64,000 bases of DNA from the NCBI GenBank assembly GCA_003550325.1, contig QKWP01000264.1, forward strand, positions 81,753 to 145,752, written 5' to 3'. This DNA comes from Gigaspora rosea (lineage: Eukaryota; Glomeromycota; Glomeromycetes; Diversisporales; Gigasporaceae). Below, piece after piece: positions 11,242 through 21,962 of the stretch (position 1 is the first letter of the stretch; every line of letters starts with the position of its first letter). A model generated the notes under the pieces. The model was not told the origin of the DNA. It did not search any database and worked only from the letters and a program-made list of their open reading frames with translations. The position numbers and the translations under genes were made by a program.

Positions 11242-12347
11242 CAAACATGGCGTCGAAACGAAACCTACTCGAAACTAGTTTCGGAAGGGTTCTAATCCGA
11301 AACTAGTTTCGGATTTTTTTAAAAAAATCGAAACTCCGAAACCCGAAACCCCGAAACTATAATCCGAAACTCAAACCTATAATCCGAAACTCAAAAATAT
11401 AATATTGAAGCCTTTAAAATTTATTATAAAATTGATTTATTTTTAATGAACCCAAAATGTAAAATTAATTTTGAATAAATTATAACATACATTATATATA
11501 TATCATTTTTTTTAATTATTTTTTTTCACTGCCTCGGTTTGTTTGGGGTTTTTTTAAAGCTGGTCAACTTTATTTTTAATATCATACCGTTATTACAACT
11601 GATTTCAAAATTCTAGGGTGATAGAAAAAATTGCAATGATGAATCGATAAGTATGTGATGGCTTTTGATACCAACAATTTATGTAATTCCGCGATAACTT
11701 ATCAATTCTATCATTAGTAGATATGGACGTACTAATTACTTATTATTACTTGATATTGTATCCAGTTTTTACGTAGTAAGTAAAAAACACTGATGCTTGC
11801 AAAGCAACCTTGATTGTCAGAATATAAACTCCGGAATTATACCTTTCCTGTTATATTTGTGAATCATAACAACAAAAAGGACTGCACGCATGCAATAAAC
11901 TGTTGAATGCATTCCAGTCCAAATAGCGCTGGCTATTCAAATTTTATTGTATTCTTTAAGGAGATATATAACATACATCAACGCGATTAATGCATACATC
12001 AGTGCATTTGAAAGAGATATATAATACATTAATACAATAAAATGTATATGGAAATTTGGGTAGTTTTTGGTGTTCAGGTGAGGTTTCGGGTGTCGGGTGA
12101 GGTTTCGAGTTTCGGATAAGGGTTCGGAAGTTATAATCCGAAGCCGAAACGGATTTGGCACAAAAGGGTTTTGGCGCAAATAAATTATTGATGTTTTGGC
12201 AGTTTCAGGGTTTCGGTTGAGGTTTCGGGTTTCGGTCGAGGTTTCGGGTTTCGGTTGAGGTTTCGAGTTTCGGATAAGGTTTCGGAAGCTATAATCCGAA
12301 ACCCGAAACTTTCGGAATCGCCAAAAAAGGTTTCGTTGCCATCTCTG
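11242..12347. mobile_element. Non-autonomous hAT-like element splitting the F-box gene
   Basis: The 8-bp target duplication gtggagat flanks it exactly (11234-11241 and 12348-12355). The ends are imperfect inverted repeats: caaacatggcgtcgaaac at the left, and the complement of cagagatggcaacgaaac at the right. A CAGRGATGGC-type terminus with an 8-bp duplication is the usual signature of the hAT superfamily. Both sub-terminal regions are crowded with copies of CCGAAAC or its complement, plausibly transposase-binding repeats. No transposase is encoded, so it needs an outside source. Confidence 0.9.
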
Positions 12348-12707
12348 GTGGAGATGAATGCTGATCCAATGTTCGACTACACAATTTAGGCTATCTAAAC
12401 TAAGAATTTCCAAGAATCTCACATAAGGAAATAAAGGGTTTTGAAAATTAATATTTATCCCATATTCTTTTAAAATAGATTTTACATCGTCTTCAAGGTC
12501 TTCAAAGGATGAAATGTATATAGATATAAACGTTGGTTTAACAATATATAATGAAAATGGGTTTCGCCAAATTATAGGAATTGACATCTCACACCAATGT
12601 CGACTTACAAGTGCACATGAATATAATGAACGAATTTCTTTATCTAAATTATTAAGAATTTTTTCCATTAATTCAAGCATATTGCCCATAAATATTTTTG
12701 ATGCCAT
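12348..12707 (-). CDS. F-box protein, N-terminal F-box part
   Basis: The start MASKIFMGNM is followed by an F-box-like segment: LELMEKILNNL, then LYSCALVSRHWCEMSIPIIW, with the conserved Leu-Val-Ser/Cys-Arg-x-Trp core and a W-x-x-P end. This is at about residues 10-50. The segment continues to ...CVVEHWISIHLH, where the hAT-like insertion begins. The remaining frame to 11937 is element sequence (PKPETSTETRN repeats from the CCGAAAC motif), so the 256-codon open frame is a gene/transposon hybrid. The native continuation is 9920-11233. Confidence 0.8.
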
Positions 12708-13260
12708 GAGAAAGAAAAATTGATCTGTGTAAAAAATTGATAAACTATAACGATTTGTTTTGTCTTCTTTCCTTATTTATTATTTGTCTGTAGCACTATT
12801 ACGTATGTATCGGTATGTCATGCATACGTTTTTAAATCCTGTCAAGCATTAATTGGCTCGAATCAATTTTTATTGTAAAACTCAAACATATTGAAAGATA
12901 CTAAGCATGTTTATGCACATCGTGGAACCATCAACCAGAACAAGTCCGGTCCGGATAATCAAGTATGATTTGAATATGGAACCATCAACCAGAACAAGTC
13001 CGGTCCGGATAATCAAGTATGATTTGAATAAACAGTAATCACTGACTTAATAAAGGCAACAATGGAAATGCAATTGAGCCTCATGCTCACTCAGCTACGA
13101 CGGATCACAATTCGCGACCCAACCCTCCCAAATGAATTCGACCATTATAAATAATTAATTCTAATAATCATTATGGTAGACCAACAAAAGATTATTTGGG
13201 ATCATAGAAAATCTTAATAATATAAAAATCCTCCTATCAGATATTTATTAATAATTAATA
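12708..13260. other. Upstream region of the F-box gene, non-coding
   Basis: No gene. It would contain the promoter of the minus-strand F-box gene, but no specific motif stands out. It includes the perfect 54-bp tandem duplication listed next. Confidence 0.4.
12923..13030. repeat. Perfect 54-bp tandem duplication
   Basis: Units 12923-12976 and 12977-13030 are identical by eye. They start 'tggaaccatcaaccag', contain CCGGTCCGG and end 'gatttgaata'. Identity implies a very recent duplication, or an assembly artefact. Confidence 0.9.
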
Positions 13261-13261
13261 T

Positions 13262-14008
13262 AATCATTCTAATTATTCTCATGAATTATATTTCAAATAG
13301 GTACTAGCAAATATTTGGAATACCAATAACCTGGAAGTGTAAAATATGTATTTGAAAATAAAAAGTGCTGTGCTAGAATCTGACAATAATTAACATAATC
13401 ATTTTAATCAATCATATTTTGAATAGGTCCCAGTAAATATTTGGAATGCCAATAACCTTGAAGTGGAAAACACTAATTTGAAAATAAAAAATGCAGCACT
13501 AGAAGTTGAAAATACAAACTTAAAAATAAAGAATGCGGATCTTAAATCTCAAAACACTGTCCTCAAATCAAAAAAAGAAGGCCTGAAAAAAAATAACAAG
13601 GCTTTCAAATCACAAAAAATAAGTTTTGATAAAGACAATGAGAACTTCAAAAAGTCACTGAGACCTTAAAGAGCAAATTGAAAAATCTAAAATAAAAATC
13701 GAAGAATTTGATAATCCAAGTATTGATCTCCAATTACAACTAACAAGCCTCAAAGTGCACCACAAAAAACTTAATGATCAGTACACAGATTTACTAACAA
13801 AAAAACACAATGGATGAAGAAACCATAAAAAAGCTGAAAAAAGAAATCAAAGAAACAATTGCCGAAAAAGATAAAGTAAAAAATGATTTTATTAAAGATA
13901 ATTAAAGAACAGAAAGAAGAAATTAAGGCAATGAATGAATTGATAGTCAAATTAAATGCTAAAAAACTAGATCATATTACGAAACAAAAAAAGAAAAAAT
14001 GTGATTAA
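13262..14008 (+). pseudogene. Decayed coiled-coil protein
   Basis: The main open stretch (13463-13669) has heptad-like repeats: ENTNLKIKNAALEVENTNLK, KNADLKSQNTVLKSK, then KKNNKAFKSQK. After a frame break, coiled-coil reading continues in other frames (TLKSKLKNLK, QLQLTSLKVHHKKLNDQY, MDEETIKKLKKEIKE, EKDKVKNDF) to a stop near 14008. The block 13262-13380 is a second, degenerate copy of 13385-13520, both containing a 'caaatatttggaat(a/g)cc' motif. No catalytic domain is recognisable. Several frameshifts make it a pseudogene. Confidence 0.55.
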
Positions 14009-15039
14009 ATACCAACTTGTTTGTAGTTAATAATTTTTACAATAAAATTTTCAAACAATATATGCTTATACAATAAAATTATCAATAAAATTATAAAACC
14101 TTCTAGTGACACAACAATCTTAACTTGTGTGGTAAATTTGGACCTGATGTTTATACAGTATTAAAAATTTAATTATAAATTCCTAAATTCTTATCATATT
14201 ATCTGGCTCGCATTAACTTAAGCGGGCCAAATATAGTTATTACTGATCTTTCAGTTTAACGATAAGTATAACATGATATGCAACAACATCCAAAAGGTAA
14301 TTTTCACCTTTCTTTTACTGCTTTAGCGATATTAAATGTGAATGATTATAATAATATATGGAGAGTATGGTTTAAATGGTGTGTAAACAAAATCCTGCAC
14401 TTAACTTGGAGTTAAAAATATGACTTTACACATTAATGTGAACTCACTTAGCTTCACCAATCTAAAAATTTTTCTGTCTGGTCAATTAAATTCCAAGATG
14501 TAAAATCAAAACAAAAATGCAACGTTAACGCTGGTAAGCGAAATTGTTTTAGATTGGTGATGCTAGGGTCTTATATTAATGCGCTATGCTAGTGTAACAT
14601 ACTGTTATTGTACATATATACCAGATTTGATAGTCGTGTCGTGTTACTTTGAGATGGGACAAATTAGATATTAATTCAATTTTATTGAGTTTTTTTATTT
14701 AATATTTATTTAACAGTATCAGTTTTGCTCAGTTTCAAACAACTCACCGATAATTACTTCACAGAAAACTTAATTCACAGAGAATTACTTTCAGGCAAGG
14801 TTATTTTGCAGTCGATTAATTCACAGACAAGTCCGTTTCATAAAAAGTTTTTCACCAATAGCTAATTACGCTGCAAATTAATTCTAGCCAATGTTGTTAG
14901 AGTTTAAGTTTAAAGTAGGTGAATTTTAAAAAAAAATTGTCAATAAAATATATTGAATTAATTGTCAATAATTATCTATTAACTAAGTTTTTATAAAGCG
15001 TTTGTCGGCGAAATAATACGGACTTAGATTTACTTATTT
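14009..15039. other. Non-coding stretch with dispersed repeats
   Basis: No gene. The block 14290-14570 is homologous to 29100-29395 (shared 'ttagcgatattgaatgtg'-like and 'atatatggagagta' motifs). 14740-14840 has repeated 'ttcacagA' short motifs resembling 27640-27720. The rest is AT-rich. Confidence 0.5.
14451..14563. mobile_element. 113-bp MITE, TA target
   Basis: The left end 'gcttcaccaatctaaaaa' is mirrored by 'ttttagattggtgatgc' on the right. TA dinucleotides flank both ends (14449-14450 and 14564-14565). A related copy is at 29271-29392. Confidence 0.75.
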
Positions 15040-15299
15040 ATTATGTGTTGTATTGAACCTAATAAACATGGTCGAAAAGCATCTTGTTAAAAATGCATTT
15101 ATTACAAGAAACCAAATTTAAGAATTGAAGAATAAAGATAATGGGTGGTTCGGTAATGGTGATAATCATAATAATTGATATGATAAAGATGAATTATGAT
15201 GCATTGTATCTCTATAAAAAAGTGGTCCGGGTGGTGTTACAGTTTAGCACGAAGAACTATAATGGCACGTATATGCATGCTACACAGAATGGCACATGT

Positions 15300-16510
15300 T
15301 TAAAATGATACGTATCTGCACGCGGACGGTCTACGGGCACGTACCAAATCACGTGATTTTGCACTTACCGATTATCACGTGATTTAGACGTACGTAAGTG
15401 TCAAAATAGAATTTTTCTTAAATTTTGGACACATTTTTTTCAACAGCCAACTAATTGAATCCAATGAAATTTTTTTAAAAGAATTCTAAAATTAGTAGAA
15501 TTCATTTAAAAAATTTTTATTGAATTCTATCAAGCAGTTCTCAAGAAAATTTGATTCAAATTTTGAAAAATTCCAATCGTCATAACTGCGCAAAAAAATT
15601 TCTAAAATTAGAATGAAAATTACTTGATAAAATTCAATAGAAATATTTTTTAATAACATCTATAGCATAATAGGATTCATTTAAAAAAATTTATCGAATT
15701 TTATTGCGTATTTGTCAAGATAATTTGTAAAAATTTTCACCATTCTTAAGAAGGGGCGGCAAATTTTTTTCAAACTTTGAACAAATTTCTTGGCAAATAC
15801 TTGATAAAATTCGATGAAATCTTTTTTTATGAATCTCATCATCTCATTTATGTTATTTAAAAAGATGTCTATCAAATTCTATCAGATAGTTGTTAAGAAA
15901 TTTTCATTCAAAGCTTTGAAAATTTTTACGCAGCTATTTTTTTAGAAGACGGTTTGAATTTTTCAAAAATTGAATCAAATTTTCTTGAGAACTATTTGAT
16001 AGAATTCGATAAAAATTTTTTTAAGATGAATTCTACTAATTTGTAGAATTGTTTTAAAAAATTTCATAGTTTGTTGTCGAAAAAATGTGTCCAAAATTAA
16101 AGAAAAACACATACTTACGTCTAAGTCATGTGATATTCGGTACGTGCAAATCACGTGATTTGGTACATGCCCGTTAGGGTGTCCAGGATTACGCGATGCG
16201 AAATTATGCGCATAATTAACCATTTTTTCGCATCACATATGCTTCGCATAATTGAACAAAAAAGGCAGAATGATCATGTTGTTGGATTGTGATTGGCAGA
16301 TAGGTGTGTCAAAATCGCTCGGCTATCAACGTAGAAAATCAATGAACTCAAAATTGACCTCGATCGCATCACATCGCATAATTTACCCTAACGCATCGCA
16401 TAATCCTGGACACCCTAGTACCTGTAGACCGTCCGCATGTTGTGCATGTCCAAAATGGCACGTGTAAGCTTTTTATACGGAATGGCACGTATTCGGGATG
16501 ACACGTATAG
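15300..16510. repeat. Large inverted repeat (foldback arms)
   Basis: The left arm contains 'gacggtctacgggcacgtac', 'aaatcacgtgattt', 'gacgtacgtaagtg' and 'aattttggacacattttttt' in that order. The right arm carries the same blocks in reverse complement order between 16480 and 16080, interrupted by the MITE at 16177-16415. The roughly 650-base spacer between the arms is AT-rich, with Ile/Phe/Lys-rich spurious frames. Confidence 0.8.
16177..16415. mobile_element. 239-bp MITE nested in the foldback arm
   Basis: The ends are 'gggtgtccaggattacgcga' and the complement of 'tcgcataatcctggacaccc'. TA dinucleotides flank it at 16175-16176 and 16416-16417. The interior repeats GCATCGCATAA-type motifs. 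Removing it restores continuity of the right arm with the left arm. Confidence 0.88.
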
Positions 16511-16654
16511 GCTCAGCTCGTTAGTTGGAAGTATTAAATGGCACGTGTATCTCGTATGTCCAATAAAATCACAGGATCAGGTGTAACGCGAAAATTCAAA
16601 ACAAACGACTTTTTTAAAAAATTCCTCTGTATCTTATCTTAAAATCTCGTCTAT

Positions 16655-18430
16655 AGACTAACAGAAGGCATTTGACAGGATTAGCCACGACTTTATACGT
16701 ATAGTATTGGAAAGAATGAACTTCGACTACAACTTTATTAGGGTCGTCAATGCCTTGTTTTCCTCACAAGTTGCACACATAGTTGACTCAGGTCAAATAT
16801 CAGAACCAATTAGAGTGAAGAGAGGGGTAAGACAAGGAGACCTGCTCTCTCCTCTCCTCTATATTCTGGCTATTAACCCTCTAATAGAGACCATCATTCA
16901 GAACATTAGGTCATCCCGGTCAGTGATACAAACTTCAAAATTGCAGCATATGCAGACGATCTATCAATTGGGATTAGCTCTCCATCGGACTGGTCAACAC
17001 TTCTTAAAATTTTCAGTGACTATGAAAAAGCCTCAAATGCAGTCATCAACAAACATAAGTCAATCCTTATACCAATAACAAACAATGCCAGCAGAGTCGA
17101 ACTCTCAGAGCAACATAATTTTAAAACCCCAACCAATGACCAGGAATACTTTACATTCCTTGGATACAGTGTAGACATCAAGGGTAACCCTAGCAAAACC
17201 CTCTGGAGTGAAATGACAAAAAAAATCAAGAACAAGATCGAAGAGCTCTCCAAAAGAAACTTGTCATTTAGAAGAAAGATTCTTGCAGCCAAAACACTTC
17301 TTATTTCCAAGATCTGGTACCTGGCCTATCTTTTCCCGCCATCAAGATGACAACTTAAAGAAATCGACTCACTTATAATAAAATGGGTTAAGAATAATTC
17401 ATGTATGCTCCCCCAATACTCAACATTCCAACTTGGGTATGAAAAGTGTGGTCTATCAGCTCCAATTCTCAAGGACATGCTCGATGCCAGAATCCTCTCA
17501 ATCTGGATCAAGTTACTATCTAGCAGTTCTTTCTGGGCAAAAACAGAAAGAAAGATAATCACAGCAGAAATCCGTAACAGAAGGAATATTACAGTCAGGG
17601 AGGCACTATCACAAATTCCTTGCAAGACCAAAGGTTGGCCGGAAAGATGGAGGCCATACCTAAATGCCTGGAAAAGATTTAAGGATAAAATCGAAACAAC
17701 AGGTACCTGGCCATGGGAACCTAGTAATCTCAAAATAGATAAAATAGAGGGTCAACAATTTACTGTTCGCATGGCCCTAAAAAGTCCTTACAAACCATCA
17801 GTTCCCTCAAGCAACACCGATCAAAACTATTCTCAATTTAAATGGATCAAATCCAAATGGAGTCTTAACAAGAAGAATGACACTTTTTGGCGCCTTATGC
17901 ACAGGGCCTTACCTCTAGGGTACTGATTAGTGCACATCGATCCCAATGGCATTGGGGACTGCCCTAATTGCCCTTACCATACGCAAACCATCGAACATTT
18001 TGCTTTAAAATGTCCTCTAAGCAAAGTTGTCTGGGAAACCGCCTACAAAGTCCTGAAGACATCGGAAGAGGACTCAATTCCTCGAACATTAGACGATATC
18101 TTCAAAGCTACCAATATTAAAGAAAACAAGAAGCGCAAAACTGCAATCTGGTTACACATTATCTGCATCTACGAGATCTGGTGCTGGTATACGCAAGCCA
18201 AATGGGGTGATAATGTTATCCCTCAAACGGCAATTGCTAATATAATTAGGATCAAGTTAAAATTTGAAATTAACCTTTTATATAGAATCCTTGGCTGTAA
18301 TGGCTGCAAAAAGCTAGGTAGCGGCAAAAATGTTCTTGACTTCATAGAACTTTTTTCTGTATAATTTTGTAAATTAATATGTATATAAATAAAGTACGCT
18401 TAGATGCGTTTTGAAAAAAAAAAAAAAAAA
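16655..18430 (+). mobile_element. 5'-truncated LINE retrotransposon
   Basis: It starts within the reverse-transcriptase domain and ends in an A run of about 16 bases after 'aataaagtacgcttagatgc'. The flanks are a 14-base target duplication with one mismatch: aaaatctcgtctat at 16641-16654 and aaaatcttgtctat at 18427-18440. A truncated 5' end, poly(A) and a target duplication are hallmarks of target-primed reverse transcription. The 3' end resembles that of the LINE at 49.2 kb (AATAAAGTACGC versus AATCAAGTACGC), suggesting related families. Confidence 0.9.
16658..18364 (+). pseudogene. LINE reverse transcriptase, C-terminal half
   Basis: It begins D-stop-QKAFDRISHDF (the palm aspartate motif), followed by the GVRQGDLLSPLLY motif (about 16830-16865) and the YADD catalytic box at 16949-16960. 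YADD is in a different frame from the segment before it, so a frameshift lies near 16930. The thumb and connection follow (FLGYSVDIKGNPSKTLW, LSFRRKILAAKTLLISKIWY). Stops lie at 17348-17350 and 17924-17926. A C-terminal zinc motif CPNCPYHTQTIEHFALKC is near 17958-18012. It is not functional as read. Confidence 0.9.
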
Positions 18431-19603
18431 TCTTGTCTATGAAAAAGCTATTTAATTCCTAACAAAAAAAATTCCTTGCAAAATTTCGCTATAGACATGT
18501 TTGTTACCACCCCTTCACAATTATCTCATACTCTAACTCAATCAAATTCACTCTTACTTATAACTCGCAAGAAATATATCTGATATGCACCTGTACCTCG
18601 ACCGTGCCAAAACCCGTGAATTTTGGCTTAGTAAAGTGCAGCAAAACCTGGTCCATTTACGGTCCAAAATGTCTGGACAGACGGTCCAATTCGGACCATT
18701 TTAAGTCGTGCCAACACGGAATTCACACGTGCAAACCCGGCTCTCTGGCCGTTCCACAGATCACCGTGCTTTTCCATAGAACAGGTGCATATCCGGATGG
18801 ATTTTTTTATAGGGTATTCCTTTGATTTATTCGCAAAACATATTTAATAAGATTTACACAGTGTTAATGCTTGGGCTTTCAATACCAAAAAATACGGCAT
18901 GAAATGTTGTAGTCAAAATTATGTATTTAAAATGCAATAGCTTTGATAAAAAAATTAAACCGATTAAATAAGTTTCTTATGCAATATTAAATGAATTCAA
19001 AATTAAACAGTACCGCACTTTTTAAAAAAAAATTCTCGGCTGACGATTAAATTAACCAATCAATTCAATATTTTTGGTTTCAGCAAAATTTTAACATCAA
19101 ACATCGATGTTTTAAAAAGGTTTTAAAACAATAAAAATGTTAAAAAAACTATTTAAAATGTTTGTTATACCATCCCTAAAATTTATGTAATCCCAACTTA
19201 CGACCCCCTTTCTTAGAAACTTGCAAACTACAATAAAGAACAATTTAGCACGTATTTGATGTTATTTCGATTTATAATTTTGTTATTAAGTCATAACACT
19301 TAAACCCGTTAATTTTTAATTTGTTAAGAATGTATTTTTTAAACTTGCGATTATTCCAATTGGTAGAAATTTTTAAATATATAACTATGAAAATAAAGTA
19401 AATAAATAGTCGTAATGTCATACTCAAACTTTCTAAAATTTGACATTTAATTGCCTAGGATGTTGTTTTCTTTACCAGTTACGTAAATTTCATTTTTAAT
19501 TTCCAATGTAATCATCTTTTTCACCTTTACATAATCTTCCTTTGATATCTGATATTAATATTTTGTTAGTAATTACTTGTTTAAATGCATCGATAAATTA
19601 TAG

Positions 19604-19786
19604 TTATCCGACATGTCTTATGTGAACGCCGAACGATTTTTGCGTAAGTTATTCGACCACCTAATAAAATGCTCAAATTTTCATCACCTCTTAAGAGGTG
19701 AATGAAAATTTGTGTATTTGTGTTATAAGGGGGCCGAATAACTTACACAAAAATCGTCCGTTGTTTACGCAAGACATGTCGGATAA
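19604..19786. mobile_element. Foldback MITE, ~183 bp
   Basis: The left end 'ttatccgacatgtctta' is mirrored by 'aagacatgtcggataa', with further inner pairing of 'acgatttttgcgtaagttat' and its complement, and a central CACCTCTTAAGAGGTG palindrome. The duplicated segment near 6270-6300 lacks it. The target duplication was not resolved. Confidence 0.75.
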
Positions 19787-20109
19787 GTGTATTATTGGTC
19801 AAATTGTGGCTAATAATTGCTGATTTCTTCACAGCAGTTACCGCATTATGACATGACCTTCTGCCACGTCATAAAAACAGTATCCTAGTGAATAATTTTA
19901 TCATCCATCCACAACATGACCAATAACAAGTACTAATTTGTTGCAACCGTGAATAAAACTTCGAAGCAACTTGTAGATCAGTTTCGATAAAAATAAGTCT
20001 TAACATGTAATTTGATGAACTATTTTATATAAACATAGTTATTTTTTTGAACCTTTCATGCAACCTTACAAGGAAAAAAAATAGTTTCGAATTTGAATTC
20101 AAGATTTTA

Positions 20110-20520
20110 AGAACTTTAAAAATGTTTCTCGACCCATTAATTCTTCGTCCAACAGTTAAAAATTTTAAAAATCTCCCAGTTATGAGAATTTTAAAAATTA
20201 CCAAATATAGCCTCCGTCAGCTATGAATTTTTAAAATAATCTAACTGAATATAGTTTGCGCATGGTTATGAAATTTTAAAAATCATTCGACCAATATAGT
20301 CTTCTCTCAACTAAAAAATTTAAAATAACCTGACTAAATAAAGTTTTTCACCAGCAATGAGAATTTAAAAATATCCGACTAAATATAGTATGCGGATCCC
20401 CGACAATATAGTCTTCGCTCTACTATAAGAATATAAAAACTATCAATAAACCAAACAGTGTCTTCACCCACTGTAAGAATTTTAAAACTACCATGAGAAT
20501 TTTAGAACCATCTGTTAAAA
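20110..20520. repeat. Degenerate ~60-bp tandem repeats
   Basis: Recurring 'atgagaattttaaaa', 'aactaaatatagt' and 'cttcgctc' motifs at roughly 60-base spacing, with decayed sequence. No coding role is visible. The homologous interval is absent from duplication copy 1. Confidence 0.5.
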
Positions 20521-21305
20521 TGTTAGTTTCATTTAACAAAATAAAGCTAAATTTAGTTTTGCATTTTATGAAATATAGTTCATTCTCACGGGTATATATT
20601 TTCGTATATACCCGTGCGAATAAGTTTTCAAAAAATGCGCAGATTGTCACATAAGACCCGTACGATAAAATTTTGAAACTTTTTACATTCACTGTAGTTT
20701 ATTAGTAAAACACAATATCATCCACGTAGATTTTCGGTTCTAAAATAAGGAACGTCTTAATATACAGTATTTGTTTCATGTTGGTTAATATTTATTAGAA
20801 CACATTCGAATGGAATGTTTACTGTAGATGTAAAAATAAACATTAGCAAGTTTTGAGTAAAAATCATAGGTTAGGTCACACGTTTAATGTGTAATAAATT
20901 TCTATTATTTTTGTTTAAGGCATATATTACAAAAGTTTACCGACTTATTGTTTATTACACTTTAAACTAAACAATATTTAACCAATTTAAATGCTATATT
21001 TCTTTAATATATTAAATAAATCGTTAAAAACTATTGAATTCGTTCTGCAATAAATCCCTTACCACCTAACGCTTTTAATCATTTTATTCTATTTAAGCGT
21101 GTTATCGCATGTTTGAAAAGTAAATGCAAGTAGCATTCTTACTTAACGACTGGCGAACCTAATTGTATGTAGTATATTCTCCTTGATCAGGTTTCTGCCT
21201 TTTCGATCTGTCATTTACAACTGGAATTTCAAAACTAATAATAGAAGCAGAACCTACATCACATAGATAAATAATATATTAATAATATAATAAAGATACG
21301 TAGTA

Positions 21306-21962
21306 TCCCTTAAACCGTTTCTCCTGCAAATTTGCCCTGAAATTTTTTAAAAAATTTTATTTTTAAAATAAAATTTTAAATATTAATTTTAGCTATATGC
21401 TTTCTAAATAAAAAATATATTTTTAAATATATTCTAATAAGTTTATTAAGAAAATTTTTTAAATTTATTAAAAAATTTAGGAGTAATAAAAACTTAAAGT
21501 TATTGTTTTGAAATTTTTACTATAAAATTTTTCTTTAAATTTTTTAAAAGTTTATATATTCCCGTCTATAAAAAATTATTTTACTTCTAATATAAGTCTT
21601 AATTTTTACAAGTAAATCATAAAGGTTGTAATAATAAAAGTTGTTATCCTTTATTTAAACTATAATTTCTATTAAGAAACTATAGGTTTAAAATTAATAT
21701 TTAAAAAGTTTGTCAAAGAATTGTAAATTTTTTTTTAATTAAAATTTTTTTTTAAACTTTGTATATTTTTAGCTTATAAGTAAGCTAAATTTTTTATCTT
21801 ATAATTTAAATATAAATTTTATAAAAATATAAACTTTATTTTTAATTTTTATTAAAAAAAAAATTAAATTAAATATATTGAATTTTTAAAAAAATAGATC
21901 AGAAGTATTTTTATAGTAAAACTCAGGGCAAATTTGCCCTAAATTTCAAACGGTTTAAGGGA
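21306..21962. mobile_element. 657-bp MITE overlapping the array A kinase stop
   Basis: The inverted ends are 'tcccttaaaccgttt' and its complement, followed on both sides by GCAAATTTGCCCT. TA flanks lie at 21304-21305 and 21963-21964. The interior is almost pure A/T. The minus-strand kinase frame (21939-22931) reads into the right terminal repeat and takes its last residues (LKPFEI-stop) from it, so the insertion replaced the original stop. The homologous tails at 6965 and 56.46 kb end differently. Confidence 0.85.

Larger units (their letters stand above)
15210..18813. mobile_element. Composite terminal-inverted-repeat insertion, 3.6 kb
   Basis: Compared with copy 1 of the duplication, where 'gcattgtattccttt' is uninterrupted at about 4881-4895, copy 2 carries 3604 extra bases between GTAT (15206-15209) and GTAT (18814-18817). 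The ends are imperfect inverted repeats: 'ctctataaaaaagtggtccg' versus the complement of 'ccggatggatttttttatag'. It contains a nested MITE and a nested LINE. Subtracting both leaves a core of about 1.6 kb with no transposase, so it appears non-autonomous. Inner arms near 15300-15440 and 16080-16510 form a large inverted repeat. Confidence 0.75.
18814..21305. other. Non-coding part of segmental duplication copy 2
   Basis: No gene is supported. 18814-19600 and 20690-21300 align with copy 1. Between them lie a foldback MITE (about 19604-19786) and private DNA with degenerate repeats (20110-20520). A small hairpin, cacgggtatata/tatatacccgtg, lies at 20587-20616. Confidence 0.55.
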
